Positions 25,600 to 34,202 of a DNA stretch of 61,446 nucleotides are shown here, in pieces. The DNA comes from Epibacterium ulvae (GTDB taxonomy: Bacteria; Pseudomonadota; Alphaproteobacteria; Rhodobacterales; Rhodobacteraceae): NCBI RefSeq assembly GCF_018678075.1, contig NZ_JAHHIR010000017.1:1-61446 (forward strand). The letters run 5' to 3'. The translations under genes and the position numbers were made by a program. The notes beneath the pieces were generated by a model, which saw only the letters and a list, made by a program, of their open reading frames with translations, was not told the DNA's origin and ran no database searches. Numbering within the stretch: position 1 is the stretch's first letter; every line of letters begins with the position of its first letter.

Positions 25600-26135
25600 A
25601 TGAAAAAACTTCTGACATTCTGTCTTTTGAGTTTCGGCCTGGCGACGGCGGCACCGGCCGCTGTGGTCGAATTTGACTTCCGCGTATTCGATCAAACAGG
25701 ATCACTCCTGTCGGATGACGGGGTGCTGTCATATGATGACAGCCTGGTTCCTTCAGCACCCTAAACCCGGCCGATGGAATTGCACTTTCGTTGACGTTGT
25801 TTGGTACATCCTATACCGGTGAGAATGCCACCGATTTTCCTAACTTTATCACGTTCGATTTTTTCGCAGGCGTTTTGAGGCGGATTGATTACAATCTGAG
25901 GGATGGGGTAAACGGCGTTGATTTTTCCGAACAGGACTTCGATCAACTGATCTTCGCCGGAGGTGGCGGACTTTTGTTTGACGAAGCAGAGGGTATCTTT
26001 GAGGTGACGGCCTCGGCCATTGCCTTTCCCTCTGAGGCAATCGCACCGGTCCCCGTGCCGGCCGGTTTACCGCTGATGGCAACCGGGCTGTTTGCCTTGG
26101 GCTGGACGGGTCGCAAAATGCGCAAACAGGGGTAA
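25600..26135 (+). pseudogene. Frameshifted VPLPA-CTERM (PEP-CTERM-like) surface protein
   Basis: The first half starts at the ATG at 25600 behind TAGGTGG and encodes a signal peptide (MKKLLTFCLLSFGLATAAPA) and a short exported segment. It then stops at 25762-25764. The rest continues in the -1 frame without a break to 26135: TLNPADGIALSLTLFGTSY, an acidic domain, and a C-terminal sorting signal with VPVPAGLPLMATGLFALGW and a basic KMRKQ tail. One missing base, or two extra, between about 25745 and 25762 restores a single protein of some 178 residues. The sorting signal is typical of VPLPA-CTERM proteins in Rhodobacteraceae. It may be a real mutation or a sequencing error. Confidence 0.75.
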
Positions 26136-26156
26136 ACCCCATGTGTGCGCAAGGGG

Positions 26157-26804
26157 TTATTGACGTGGCGGAGCAAGCGTCTCCAACTCAGACACATCCC
26201 CTTGCAACAGCGCGCTTTCGGCTTGGACAATTGCGTCATGGGGCCAATCCCACCAGGCGAGGTCTTGCAGCCGGGTGATCACCTCTGGCGCAAACCGGTA
26301 GCGTAGCACCGTGCCGGGGTTGCCGGTAACGATGGCATAGGGTGGGATTTCGCCGCGCACTACGGCGCCCGCCCCGATGATGGCCCCATTGCCAATCCGC
26401 GCGCCGGGCAGCACCATGGCGCCGTAGCCCAGCCAGACATCGTGTCCCACCACCGTGTCGCGCAAATCGGTTTGATACCCTGCGCGCGTCCCAACTGAGA
26501 ACACCGGGAAGGGGTAGCACGTCAGCCCCGCCTGGCTGTGATTGGCGGCAGCGGTGATGAACTTCACCCCATTCGCGATCGAGCAGAATTTGCCAATGAT
26601 CAGACGTTCTTGGGAGAAGGGAAACAGATAGGGGGCAAGGTGTCGTCCCCAGTCCTGAGGCGGGTCAAAGTCGGAGGCATATGTATAGGCCCCGACCTGG
26701 AACTGCGGGTTATCAATCACCTGGTCCAACAGAACTGTACCAGGGTACAAAGTGCCGTCGGGCAAGGTGATCGGGTGGCGCGCGTCCGGGGCGGGCAAAG
26801 GCAT
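26157..26804 (-). CDS. CatB-related O-acetyltransferase (xenobiotic acyltransferase family)
   Basis: Left-handed beta-helix acyltransferase (215 aa). The segment IGKFCSIANGVKFITAAANHS carries the catalytic histidine of the XAT group. Hexapeptide repeats run through VVGHDVWLGYGAMVLPG and ARIGNGAIIGAGAVV. It ends with the usual Y-A-I-V-x-G-N-P motif (PYAIVTGNPG). Relatives include chloramphenicol and streptogramin acetyltransferases, but chromosomal copies in this group are more often of unknown sugar or antibiotic substrate. Drug resistance should not be inferred from this alone. The flavin reductase gene lies just upstream on the same strand. Confidence 0.88.
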   Translation of the reverse strand: MPLPAPDARHPITLPDGTLYPGTVLLDQVIDNPQFQVGAYTYASDFDPPQDWGRHLAPYLFPFSQERLIIGKFCSIANGVKFITAAANHSQAGLTCYPFPVFSVGTRAGYQTDLRDTVVGHDVWLGYGAMVLPGARIGNGAIIGAGAVVRGEIPPYAIVTGNPGTVLRYRFAPEVITRLQDLAWWDWPHDAIVQAESALLQGDVSELETLAPPRQ

Positions 26805-26833
26805 ATGTGTAATCCAGTATGTGACCCGGTCTG

Positions 26834-27436
26834 TTAGCCGGGGCGTTGCAGGCTGAACAGGTCGCGGATGGTGGTGTAATCCATATATCCCAGACGGCTG
26901 AGCGGATGATAGGTGGTGATGTCGAACTTACCATCAATCAGACAATCGTCGCGCATGTGAACGCCGACCACTTCGCCCATGACCATATAATTGGTCTCAC
27001 CTTTCAGCTCAACAATCTGCGTGACTTCGCATTCCAAAGCGGCCGGTGCGGCGGCGACGCGCGCGCAAGCGATTTGGGTGCATTCTGCGGCTTCCAGCCC
27101 GGCGTGGGTAAATTCATCAACCTCTTTGGGCAGATGCGCGCAGGAGGCATTCATCGCGTCGCGCATTTCATACTCCACCACATTGACGCAAAAGACGCCG
27201 GTGTCGCGGATATTGGCCAGCGAATCCTTGGTGCCGTCCTGATCGGGTTTGGTCCCGGTTGAGCAGAACATCACCTGGGGCGGGACATAGGCGGTGGCGT
27301 TGAAAAAGGAATAGGGCGCCAGATTGTTGACCCCATCCTTGGAGCGGCTGGAAATCCAGCCGATGGGGCGCGGGGTGACAATAGCGTTGAAAGGATTATG
27401 AGGCAGGCCGTGGCCTTCGCTGGGGCGGTAGAACAT
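26834..27436 (-). CDS. Flavin reductase family protein
   Basis: FMN-binding split-barrel protein (200 aa). TPRPIGWISSRSKDGVNNLAP holds the flavin loop, followed by YSFFNATAYVPPQVMFCSTG, and NYMVMGEVVGVHM is the family's C-terminal strand. It probably reduces or binds FMN for a monooxygenase partner, but none is adjacent. I chose the ATG at 27436 behind TTGGAGACC, which starts the protein at MFYRPSEGHGLP. The start almost abuts the divergent GNAT gene. Confidence 0.88.
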   Translation of the reverse strand: MFYRPSEGHGLPHNPFNAIVTPRPIGWISSRSKDGVNNLAPYSFFNATAYVPPQVMFCSTGTKPDQDGTKDSLANIRDTGVFCVNVVEYEMRDAMNASCAHLPKEVDEFTHAGLEAAECTQIACARVAAAPAALECEVTQIVELKGETNYMVMGEVVGVHMRDDCLIDGKFDITTYHPLSRLGYMDYTTIRDLFSLQRPG

Positions 27437-27521
27437 GAGGGTCTCCAAGTGTTTGCGCCACACTTATGCACGTGCTAGGGGCAATTCCACCCCTGAGGCG
27501 GGGCACAATGAGGTGAGCGCT

Positions 27522-28010
27522 GTGATCGAGCTAAAATCTGAGCAACCAGAAGATAGGTGGGAGGTCGAGGCCCTCTATGACCTGTGTTTTGCGCCCGGGC
27601 GCGAAGCACTGTCGTCTTATCGTCTGCGCGATGATGTGCCGCCGGTCTTGGGGTTGAGCCAGGTTGCTCGTGATAGCGATGGGATTCTGGCCGGGGCGAT
27701 CCGGTTTTGGCCCGTCCATGTGGGCGCGCACGACGCGTTGCTGCTGGGTCCCGTGGCGGTTCACCCGACCCGACAAGGGGAAGGGCTGGGCGGCTCTTTG
27801 ATCCGTGACAGCGTGGCGCAAGCCCAGGACAGTGGCTGGTCGCGGATGATGCTGGTGGGCGATCAACCCTACTACCAGCGGTTCGGGTTTGTGCGGCTCG
27901 TGGGGGTAGAAATGCCGCCGCCCACCAACCCTGACCGGGTTCTGGGGCTGGCGCTAAAGCCGGACGCCTGGGCAGGTGTTCAGGGCAAAGTCACCCGCTG
28001 GAGTAGATGA
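27522..28010 (+). CDS. GNAT N-acetyltransferase, YhbS-like
   Basis: Acetyltransferase of about 162 aa. LLLGPVAVHPTRQGEGLGGSLI carries the acetyl-CoA pyrophosphate loop (R-Q-G-E-G-L-G), and LVGDQPYYQRFGF is the usual C-terminal motif of YhbS-type enzymes. The start is a judgement: GTG at 27522 has GAGG eight bases ahead and gives MIELKSEQPEDRW; GTG at 27513 and the ATG at 27435 are alternatives, the last overlapping the flavin reductase start. The substrate is unknown. Confidence 0.8.
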   Translation: MIELKSEQPEDRWEVEALYDLCFAPGREALSSYRLRDDVPPVLGLSQVARDSDGILAGAIRFWPVHVGAHDALLLGPVAVHPTRQGEGLGGSLIRDSVAQAQDSGWSRMMLVGDQPYYQRFGFVRLVGVEMPPPTNPDRVLGLALKPDAWAGVQGKVTRWSR

Positions 28011-28068
28011 CACAGGTTGAAAAGCGTCTTCTGCAGCCCCATTTTTGAGGTAAGCAGGGAGTGCCAAC

Positions 28069-28818
28069 GTGGTCGAAATTCTGATGCCGGAACGGGTGCA
28101 TGCGCCCGAAGACATTGATCAGGAACTGGAAAAACTCGCCAAACTGTACCAACAGACCAATGGCCCGGGGGTACGGTTCTTGAATTTCATGGGCGCGCAA
28201 GCCGACCAGCTTTTGTCGCGACTGCCAGATCCAGTCAGGCGCAATCTGGATGGTGCCACCGAACAGGCGCTGATGTTTGCCCTGCGCCAAGGGGCTGCGC
28301 GCCGTGTTCTGCCCAACGTGTCACCGCGCGGCGAACGGCTGGTGGGTGCGGCGCTGGGCGTTGTGGGCGGCGCGGGCGGTCTGGCCGGAACCTTGGCCGA
28401 GCTGCCGCTAACCACCACATTCTTGTTGCGGATCATCCAACAAGAAGCCGCGCGACACGGGTTTGATCCCAAAAGCGACAGCGTGCTGTTTGACACGATT
28501 CGCATCTTTGGCGCGCCGGGGCCGTTCGACACTGACGCGCGCGATGCGGGCTATCTTGCGGTGCGTTTGGGCATGAGCAGCGGTGGCATGCAGAAATTGG
28601 TGGCACAAGTTGCCCCAAAATTAGGCATCGCTTTGGGGCAAAAACTGGCAGCACAGGCGGTTCCGGTGATCGGCGGTGCGGCTGGGGCGTCCTGTAACTA
28701 CCTTTTTGCGGGATATTATCAAACTGTCGCAAAAGTTCACTTTTCAGTGCGTAGACTGGCAATCGACTGTGATATGCCAGAAAGAGAATTGAAAGATCGC
28801 CTGCAACGCAGGGGATGA
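28069..28818 (+). CDS. EcsC family protein
   Basis: EcsC-domain protein (249 aa), starting with GTG behind AGGGAG. The family's pattern of amphipathic helices and glycine-rich turns is clear: GAALGVVGGAGGLAGTLAELP, LPLTTTFLLRIIQQEAARHG, IFGAPGPFDTD and QAVPVIGGAAGASCNYLFAGYY. No signal peptide is present. EcsC takes its name from a Bacillus ABC-transporter operon, but no transporter is nearby and the molecular role of the family is unknown. A NUDIX gene follows on the same strand after 76 bases. Confidence 0.85.
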   Translation: MVEILMPERVHAPEDIDQELEKLAKLYQQTNGPGVRFLNFMGAQADQLLSRLPDPVRRNLDGATEQALMFALRQGAARRVLPNVSPRGERLVGAALGVVGGAGGLAGTLAELPLTTTFLLRIIQQEAARHGFDPKSDSVLFDTIRIFGAPGPFDTDARDAGYLAVRLGMSSGGMQKLVAQVAPKLGIALGQKLAAQAVPVIGGAAGASCNYLFAGYYQTVAKVHFSVRRLAIDCDMPERELKDRLQRRG

Positions 28819-28894
28819 CCCAAATCGGTTGCGTATTGTGGAATTGTTATGAGGGATCGGGTCGCCAGTTTGAGGCGATTGGAAATAACGTAAA

Positions 28895-29353
28895 ATGCCA
28901 AAGTCGATCAACAAAGCAATGCCGCCCAGGCAGCAATTTGGTGCGTTGTGCTACCGTGTCACCGCAAAAGGAAAGCTGCGTGTTCTGCTGATCACCTCTC
29001 GCGGGATTGGTCGTTGGATCGTGCCCAAGGGCTGGCCCATGCGTGGGCGTGCCCCCTGGGAGGCGGCGCGGGTCGAAGCCTGGGAAGAGGCGGGCGTGCG
29101 TGGCGATATCGTAACCAAAAAAATTGGTAGTTATGACTATGACAAATGGCGCCCCGATGATGCGCCCTTGCCCTGTCAGGTTGATCTCTTTCCGCTGGAA
29201 GTTGCCTATCTGGAAGACAAATTTCCCGAAGCCGACCAGCGCCAGCGCAAGTGGTTTTCGCCGGAAGACGCGGCGGATCTGGTGATGGAGCCGGAGTTGG
29301 CTGAAATTCTGGTAAGCTTTCGTCCCAAGATGCTGAATTCCACGGCGAATTGA
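28895..29353 (+). CDS. NUDIX hydrolase, diphosphoinositol-phosphatase-like
   Basis: A 152-aa NUDIX protein. IGRWIVPKGWPMRG leads into the Nudix helix, read as WEAARVEAWEEAGVRG. It keeps the metal-binding E-x-x-E-E but has valine where the standard box (R-E-U-x-E-E) has arginine. The arrangement around WIVPKGWP resembles DIPP/Ap4A-type hydrolases. Substrate could be diadenosine polyphosphates or another nucleoside diphosphate derivative. It sits in a run of small plus-strand genes with EcsC and DUF1178. Confidence 0.85.
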   Translation: MPKSINKAMPPRQQFGALCYRVTAKGKLRVLLITSRGIGRWIVPKGWPMRGRAPWEAARVEAWEEAGVRGDIVTKKIGSYDYDKWRPDDAPLPCQVDLFPLEVAYLEDKFPEADQRQRKWFSPEDAADLVMEPELAEILVSFRPKMLNSTAN

Positions 29354-29409
29354 CCTTGTGCTTGATGAATTTGGGGTTTTAATCGCGTTTTCCTGCTATG
29401 AGGGAAAGC

Positions 29410-29907
29410 ATGATTCAATACACGCTCAAATGTGCAGAAGGCCATGTGTTCGAGAGTTGGTTCCAGTCCGCCGGCGCTTTTGACAAGCTGTCACAGGCGG
29501 GGCTGGTGACCTGCGCCGAATGTGGCACGCACCATGTTGAAAAAGCGATAATGGCCCCGCGTGTGCGCACCGGGCGCAAAGCCGTCTCTGCCTTGGGAGA
29601 GCCGGAACCACCGGTTGTGGAAGCACCTGCGCCTGTGGCGCCTGCACCCGCAGTCGTGGGTGCCGAAGAAACGCCCCCTGCCAAGGCAGAGGTTGAGGCG
29701 GCGCTGAAGAAAATACGCGAAACGGTTGAGGCGAACTCTGACTATGTCGGGGATAGTTTCGTCGATGAGGCGCGCGCCATGCATTTGGGCGATGCGCCGG
29801 AACGGGCGATCTATGGCGAGGCCAAGATTGATGAGGCAAAAGAATTGATCGAAGACGGTATCCCGGTGATGCCGCTGCCCTTTGTTCCAGGGCGCAAGAC
29901 GAACTGA
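29410..29907 (+). CDS. DUF1178 family protein
   Basis: A 165-aa protein of a domain family of unknown function. It starts MIQYTLKCAEGHVFESWF with GAGGGAAAG ahead; an ATG 12 bases earlier is less likely. Four N-terminal cysteine/histidine positions, C8 and H11 plus C37 and C40 (VTCAECG), suggest a zinc ribbon. A proline/alanine-rich linker covers about residues 65-95. The C-terminal part (ALKKIRETVEANSDYVGDSF, then FVDEARAMHLGDAPERAIYG) is the conserved domain end. The function is unknown. Confidence 0.88.
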   Translation: MIQYTLKCAEGHVFESWFQSAGAFDKLSQAGLVTCAECGTHHVEKAIMAPRVRTGRKAVSALGEPEPPVVEAPAPVAPAPAVVGAEETPPAKAEVEAALKKIRETVEANSDYVGDSFVDEARAMHLGDAPERAIYGEAKIDEAKELIEDGIPVMPLPFVPGRKTN

Positions 29908-29949
29908 GACGCGGGTTAATATCAGGCAAGTAAAACAGAAGGGTTACAC

Positions 29950-30591
29950 ATGCATGTAGTCGTCACCGGAGCGAGTCGCGGCATTGGCAAGGCACTGACG
30001 CGCCAACTGCGCGATGAAGGCCACGCGGTAAGCGCCACCTCGCGCGATCATTCCGCGGACACCCAGCTTGATGTGACCGACCCGGGCCAACAGGCGCGGT
30101 TTGCGGCCCGCCTAAAAGGCCAGCCCATTGATCTGCTGATCTGCAACGCCGGTGTCTATCTGGACAAGAACATGGCGCTGGGCGACTTCAGCGCCGAGGT
30201 CTGGACCAAGACGATGGCGACAAATGTCACCGGCGTTTTTCTGACGGTTCAGGCGCTGTTACCCAACCTGCATCTGTCTGAAATGCCCAAGATCGCCATT
30301 TTGTCGTCGCAGATGGGCAGCCATTCCCGCGCACCGGGGGGCAGCTATGCCTATCGCGCCTCAAAGGCGGCGGTGACCAGTATCGGGCGCAATCTGGCAA
30401 CCGATCTGAAACCCCACGGCATTGCGGTTGGGATCTACCATCCCGGTTGGGTGCGCACTGATATGGGCGGCCCCGATGGGGAGGTCTCGGTTCTGGAGAG
30501 CGTCTCTGGTTTGATCCGCGAGTTTGAGGATCTGAGCGTCGAGACGACGGGATGTTTTCACGCCTGGGACGGCCGGATCATGCCCTATTGA
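29950..30591 (+). CDS. Short-chain dehydrogenase/reductase
   Basis: SDR of 213 aa. The NAD(P) loop TGASRGIG is near the N terminus, followed by D-V-T at the adenine pocket (LDVTDPGQ), CNAGVY, the catalytic serine in LSSQMGS and YRASK with catalytic Tyr and Lys. YHPGWVRTDMGG is the usual product-side loop. It resembles C-factor-like/sniffer SDRs. The substrate is unknown. A strong terminator follows, shared with the convergent gene. Confidence 0.92.
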   Translation: MHVVVTGASRGIGKALTRQLRDEGHAVSATSRDHSADTQLDVTDPGQQARFAARLKGQPIDLLICNAGVYLDKNMALGDFSAEVWTKTMATNVTGVFLTVQALLPNLHLSEMPKIAILSSQMGSHSRAPGGSYAYRASKAAVTSIGRNLATDLKPHGIAVGIYHPGWVRTDMGGPDGEVSVLESVSGLIREFEDLSVETTGCFHAWDGRIMPY

Positions 30592-30628
30592 TCGCGCCTT
30601 TGGCGATCGGATCTGCTGCGTGAAGTAC

Positions 30629-30659
30629 AAAAAAACCGGGCGCGAGGCCCGGTTTTTTT
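30629..30659. terminator. Bidirectional terminator, SDR gene and pseudoprotease gene
   Basis: CCGGGC-GCGAG-GCCCGG with seven As before it and seven Ts after it: a textbook two-way terminator between convergent genes. Confidence 0.9.
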
Positions 30660-30677
30660 GCGTTTTATGCCAAAGGT

Positions 30678-32432
30678 TTATTCCCAACAGCTGACCAGGA
30701 CGGTCATGCCGTTGGCCTTGCGCACCAATTCGGCGTTTGGCACCGAACCTTGAGGGTCGGTCTGGTCGGTTGCCGCAACAGACGCGCGGGCCAGAATGGC
30801 GCGCAGGGCCTCGGCATTGGCGGCAAAGCTGACGCCTGCAGGCAATTGCTGGCTGCCGACCTGACGGGGCAGCAACATGCCCAGAACCGCGCCATTGGCG
30901 TTCAGAACCGGGCCACCGACATCGCCGGATTGTGCGGCCAGGGCCAGACGGGCGACGCCTTGGTTGCCATCAAGGCTGCGCAGATCGCTGAGGGTGCCCC
31001 AGGTCAGAGACGGCGCGCCCAGGATGCCTTCGTAGGAGAAACCAGCAACGGCCACATCAGACTGCAGACGCGGCGCAGTGATAGCCAGTTGGGCCACATC
31101 CATCGGCGCCAGTGGCGACCGGGGGCGCAGGACGGCAACGCCGTTTGGCGCGTCATCCAGAACCACATCGACCGGATAGTCGTGATCCAGTGTCACCTGG
31201 CTGCATTGCGCCACCACATCCGAGGTGGTCAGCACGGTGCCCGCCGCATCGACAAAGAAGCCGGTGCGCGACAGGCGCGGTTTGCGGATTTCCAGACCGG
31301 ACAGCAGATCGACGCTTTGTGGTGCGTCTGCACCGGCGGTGGGATCCAGAACACCGTCCAACCGGGTGAAGGTGTTTTGCATTTCGGTCACGATACGCGC
31401 GCGGCGTTCATCGTCTCCGGTGGGCCAGATCAGGGTAAAGCCTTTGATCTCACCATTGCGCAGGGTGGCTTCGGCGTGGGTGACAATCCCGTTGCCGCGT
31501 CCTTCGATGGTGAAGCTGTTGCCGCTGCGGCTGCGAGGGCCTTCGAGGGGCACAATCTCAAGCGTTTGCAGGATCTCATACAGACCTGCCAGCGTGCGTG
31601 CATCGCCCGGCTGGCTGATCAGCAGCACCTGCGCGCCCAGATCACCGGCTCGTTCATAGATCGAGAAGGGCGATTCATGGCGGGCAAAGGCGACCTCGGC
31701 GGTCGGCACCGACAGGGCGATCCCGGCGTCTGCGTTCTCAACCCGCGCCATGCCGACCGAGATCAGCGGCGCGTTGTATTGATCCAACAGGGTTTTGCGC
31801 TGTGCGGTGGTCAAAACGCCGGTGGGTTCCACCACGTTTGCGGCTTGCCAATCGGCCATTGAGCGGCGGGTGCCACGGCCAAAGGAGCCGTCAATCGCAG
31901 AGCTGTAGAACCCCTGCGCCTGAAGCGCGATTTGCAGCTGTTGCTTTTCCGCGCGGCTGAGGCGGGCCTCGGAGCGGCGGGCTTCGGCGGGGCTTTCATC
32001 GGCGACCGCGATTTGCGGCGGGCTGGTCTGGGGTGCAGGTGCTGTTGGTTCAGCGCTTGCCACGGGCGGCACAACCGGCGTCGTCTCTACCGGGCCAACC
32101 GGGTAGAACTGTGCCCGCAGGTTGCGGGAAAACGCGATAAAGCTGTCGCCGGGGATCTGACGTTCGGCGCGGTAAACCTGCAACACGCGTTCTGCATCGG
32201 TGCGGCTGTAGGGACCAAGCACCACACCGTACCAGCCGCCACCCAGCGAAAAGCCAGAGACATCTGGCAGCCGCGCGGCGAAATCACGGGCGCGCGCTTC
32301 GGCCTGGGCCAGCGACGGGTGGGCCGCGACCTGGATCCAAACCGTGGGCTCTTGTTGCGCACGCGCGGGGTGTGGGGTGGCGATGATGAACGTCAGAATG
32401 GACAGCGCCCAAACGGCGATGAGCTTTTTCAT
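30678..32432 (-). CDS. Periplasmic SPOR/peptidoglycan-binding protein with inactive trypsin-like domain
   Basis: A 584-residue exported protein. Domains in order: signal peptide (1-26, ending ARAQ); SPOR-like repeat (about 29-105, VWIQVAAHPSLAQAEARA); a proline-rich linker; a PG-binding-1 helix domain (about 158-218, LQAQGFYSSAIDGSFGRGTR); a middle domain of unknown type (about 230-365); and a trypsin/Deg-like fold (about 385-550). In that fold the three catalytic positions are changed: TTSD405 where TxAH is expected, PNG431VAVL for NDxAVL, and GDV505GGP for G(D/N)SGGP. It should therefore bind but not cut. I started at 32432 behind GAGG; ATG 32456 behind AAGGAA is equally possible. Confidence 0.85.
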   Translation of the reverse strand: MKKLIAVWALSILTFIIATPHPARAQQEPTVWIQVAAHPSLAQAEARARDFAARLPDVSGFSLGGGWYGVVLGPYSRTDAERVLQVYRAERQIPGDSFIAFSRNLRAQFYPVGPVETTPVVPPVASAEPTAPAPQTSPPQIAVADESPAEARRSEARLSRAEKQQLQIALQAQGFYSSAIDGSFGRGTRRSMADWQAANVVEPTGVLTTAQRKTLLDQYNAPLISVGMARVENADAGIALSVPTAEVAFARHESPFSIYERAGDLGAQVLLISQPGDARTLAGLYEILQTLEIVPLEGPRSRSGNSFTIEGRGNGIVTHAEATLRNGEIKGFTLIWPTGDDERRARIVTEMQNTFTRLDGVLDPTAGADAPQSVDLLSGLEIRKPRLSRTGFFVDAAGTVLTTSDVVAQCSQVTLDHDYPVDVVLDDAPNGVAVLRPRSPLAPMDVAQLAITAPRLQSDVAVAGFSYEGILGAPSLTWGTLSDLRSLDGNQGVARLALAAQSGDVGGPVLNANGAVLGMLLPRQVGSQQLPAGVSFAANAEALRAILARASVAATDQTDPQGSVPNAELVRKANGMTVLVSCWE

Positions 32433-32653
32433 AAGGGGGCCTCGATCCCGGGACATAAACAAATTCCTTTGGCTCTTAACGGCTATGCGTTTCAAATGGA
32501 ACTCCTGTTAACGGGGAAAAACCGGGTGGTCATGTGGAATTCAAACCTGTTCACAGCTTTTTTCAACTGGGTGCGCGTGTTTTGAGCCGTTGACCCTTTG
32601 CCTGCAGTTCCATAGGAAGAAGACCGCATTTGATGCCCCAAAAGGGAAGAGAT

Positions 32654-33595
32654 ATGACCCAAGCACCCGGCGCGCCGCGCTCCTTCCAAGAGATCATCCT
32701 GCGGCTTCAGACTTACTGGGCCTCAAAAGGCTGCGCGATCCTGCAGCCCTATGACATGGAAGTGGGGGCAGGGACGTTCCACCCGGCGACCACATTGCGT
32801 GCGCTCGGCTCCAATGCCTGGGCTGCGGCCTATGTGCAGCCGTCGCGTCGCCCGACCGATGGCCGCTATGGTGAGAACCCGAACCGTTTGCAGCACTATT
32901 ACCAGTATCAGGTGCTGATCAAACCCTCGCCGCCCGATCTGCAAGAGCTGTATCTGGGCTCGCTTGCGGCGATCGGCATCGATATGCAGCTGCACGACAT
33001 CCGCTTTGTTGAGGATGACTGGGAGAGCCCAACACTGGGCGCCTGGGGTCTGGGTTGGGAAGTCTGGTGCGACGGGATGGAAGTCAGCCAGTTCACCTAT
33101 TTTCAGCAGGTGGGCGGCCATGACTGCGCGCCGGTTTCGGGTGAGCTGACCTATGGCCTGGAACGTCTGGCGATGTATGTGCTGGGTGTCGACCATGTGA
33201 TGGACATGCCGTTCAACGACCCGCAGTCGCCGATTGCGCTGAAATACGGTGATATCTTCAAACAGACCGAAGAAGAATACGCCCGTTGGAATTTCGACGT
33301 GGCCAATACCGAGGTTCTGCTGCGCCATTTCGAGGAAGCCGAGGCAGAATGCGCCGCGATCCTCGCGCGGGACCATGTGGACCCCAAGACCGGCAAACGC
33401 ATCATCATGGCGCATCCGGCCTATGATCAATGTATCAAAGCGAGCCATATGTTTAACTTGCTGGATGCCCGTGGCGTGATTTCGGTCACGGAACGTCAGG
33501 CCTATATTGGTCGTGTGCGCGCGCTGGCCAAACAATGTGCGGACGCTTTCGTACTGACCGAGGCCGGGGGCTTTTCCAATGAGGATGCAGCATAA
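32654..33595 (+). CDS. glyQ: Glycine--tRNA ligase alpha subunit
   Basis: Alpha subunit (313 aa) of the bacterial alpha2-beta2 glycyl-tRNA synthetase, which holds the aminoacylation site. Signatures include [56 protein letters not shown] and [20 protein letters not shown]. The ATG at 32654 follows AAAGGGAAGAG; an earlier ATG at 32630 is less likely. glyS follows after a short gene for a DUF6446 protein. Confidence 0.97.
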   Translation: MTQAPGAPRSFQEIILRLQTYWASKGCAILQPYDMEVGAGTFHPATTLRALGSNAWAAAYVQPSRRPTDGRYGENPNRLQHYYQYQVLIKPSPPDLQELYLGSLAAIGIDMQLHDIRFVEDDWESPTLGAWGLGWEVWCDGMEVSQFTYFQQVGGHDCAPVSGELTYGLERLAMYVLGVDHVMDMPFNDPQSPIALKYGDIFKQTEEEYARWNFDVANTEVLLRHFEEAEAECAAILARDHVDPKTGKRIIMAHPAYDQCIKASHMFNLLDARGVISVTERQAYIGRVRALAKQCADAFVLTEAGGFSNEDAA

Positions 33596-33610
33596 GCGGG
33601 AGACGCGCAG

Positions 33611-34132
33611 ATGATGGGTAAGTTTCTGGCCCTGCTGCTGGGGGGCTCTGCGCTCGCTGCGGGCGTGGGCATGTATTACCTGCAGGTCTATGGGTTTTAC
33701 GAGGATGTCGTCGCCCAACCGGGTCAGGATGTGGTGTTGATGCCGCTGGATGGCGGGGCGGCACAGACGATTGCCTATGACGTGTTTGAGGCGATTGACG
33801 CCGACAGCTCTCCCATTCGCTATCGCGCCTGTTTCACCACACCGTTGACGCCGGATGAATTGGCGCAGGTCTTTACACTGTCCGACAAGGATGAGCCGCG
33901 CAATGCGCCGGGTTGGTTTGACTGTTTTGATGCCGCAGCCCTGGGTGCGGAACTGAACGCAGGCACCGCAACCGCGTTTCTGGGCGCAAAGAACGTCCAT
34001 TTCGGGGTCGACCGAATTGTGGCGATCACCACGGATGGGCGCGGCTATGCCTGGCATGAACTGAATAACTGCGGCAAGAAAGCCTATGACGGAACCGTTG
34101 TTGGCGAAGATTGCCCAGACCGAGACAATTGA
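33611..34132 (+). CDS. DUF6446 family membrane-anchored protein
   Basis: A 173-aa protein between glyQ and glyS. One N-terminal membrane helix (about 4-24) is followed by a soluble, probably periplasmic domain with four cysteines: RACFTTP, WFDCFDA, NNCGKK and EDCPDR, which could form disulfides. The start has GGGAGACGC upstream; an ATG one codon later is equally possible. Its place inside the glycyl-tRNA synthetase operon is typical of Rhodobacterales. No function is known to me, and a direct link to translation is not supported by its predicted location. Confidence 0.8.
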   Translation: MMGKFLALLLGGSALAAGVGMYYLQVYGFYEDVVAQPGQDVVLMPLDGGAAQTIAYDVFEAIDADSSPIRYRACFTTPLTPDELAQVFTLSDKDEPRNAPGWFDCFDAAALGAELNAGTATAFLGAKNVHFGVDRIVAITTDGRGYAWHELNNCGKKAYDGTVVGEDCPDRDN

Positions 34133-34202
34133 ATTTTTGCCGGGCGCGCCCCGGTATGACACCGATACATGCGCCTGACGCGCAGGACCCGAGGACGCAA
34201 CG

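Noticed and set aside
26157-26804. Antibiotic resistance acetyltransferase
   Set aside because: The family includes chloramphenicol and streptogramin enzymes, but chromosomal relatives act on many substrates and nothing nearby supports resistance.
30750-31862. Long plus-strand frame opposite the pseudoprotease gene
   Set aside because: Glycine/histidine-rich shadow with no motif. The opposite strand has signal peptide, SPOR and PG-binding features.
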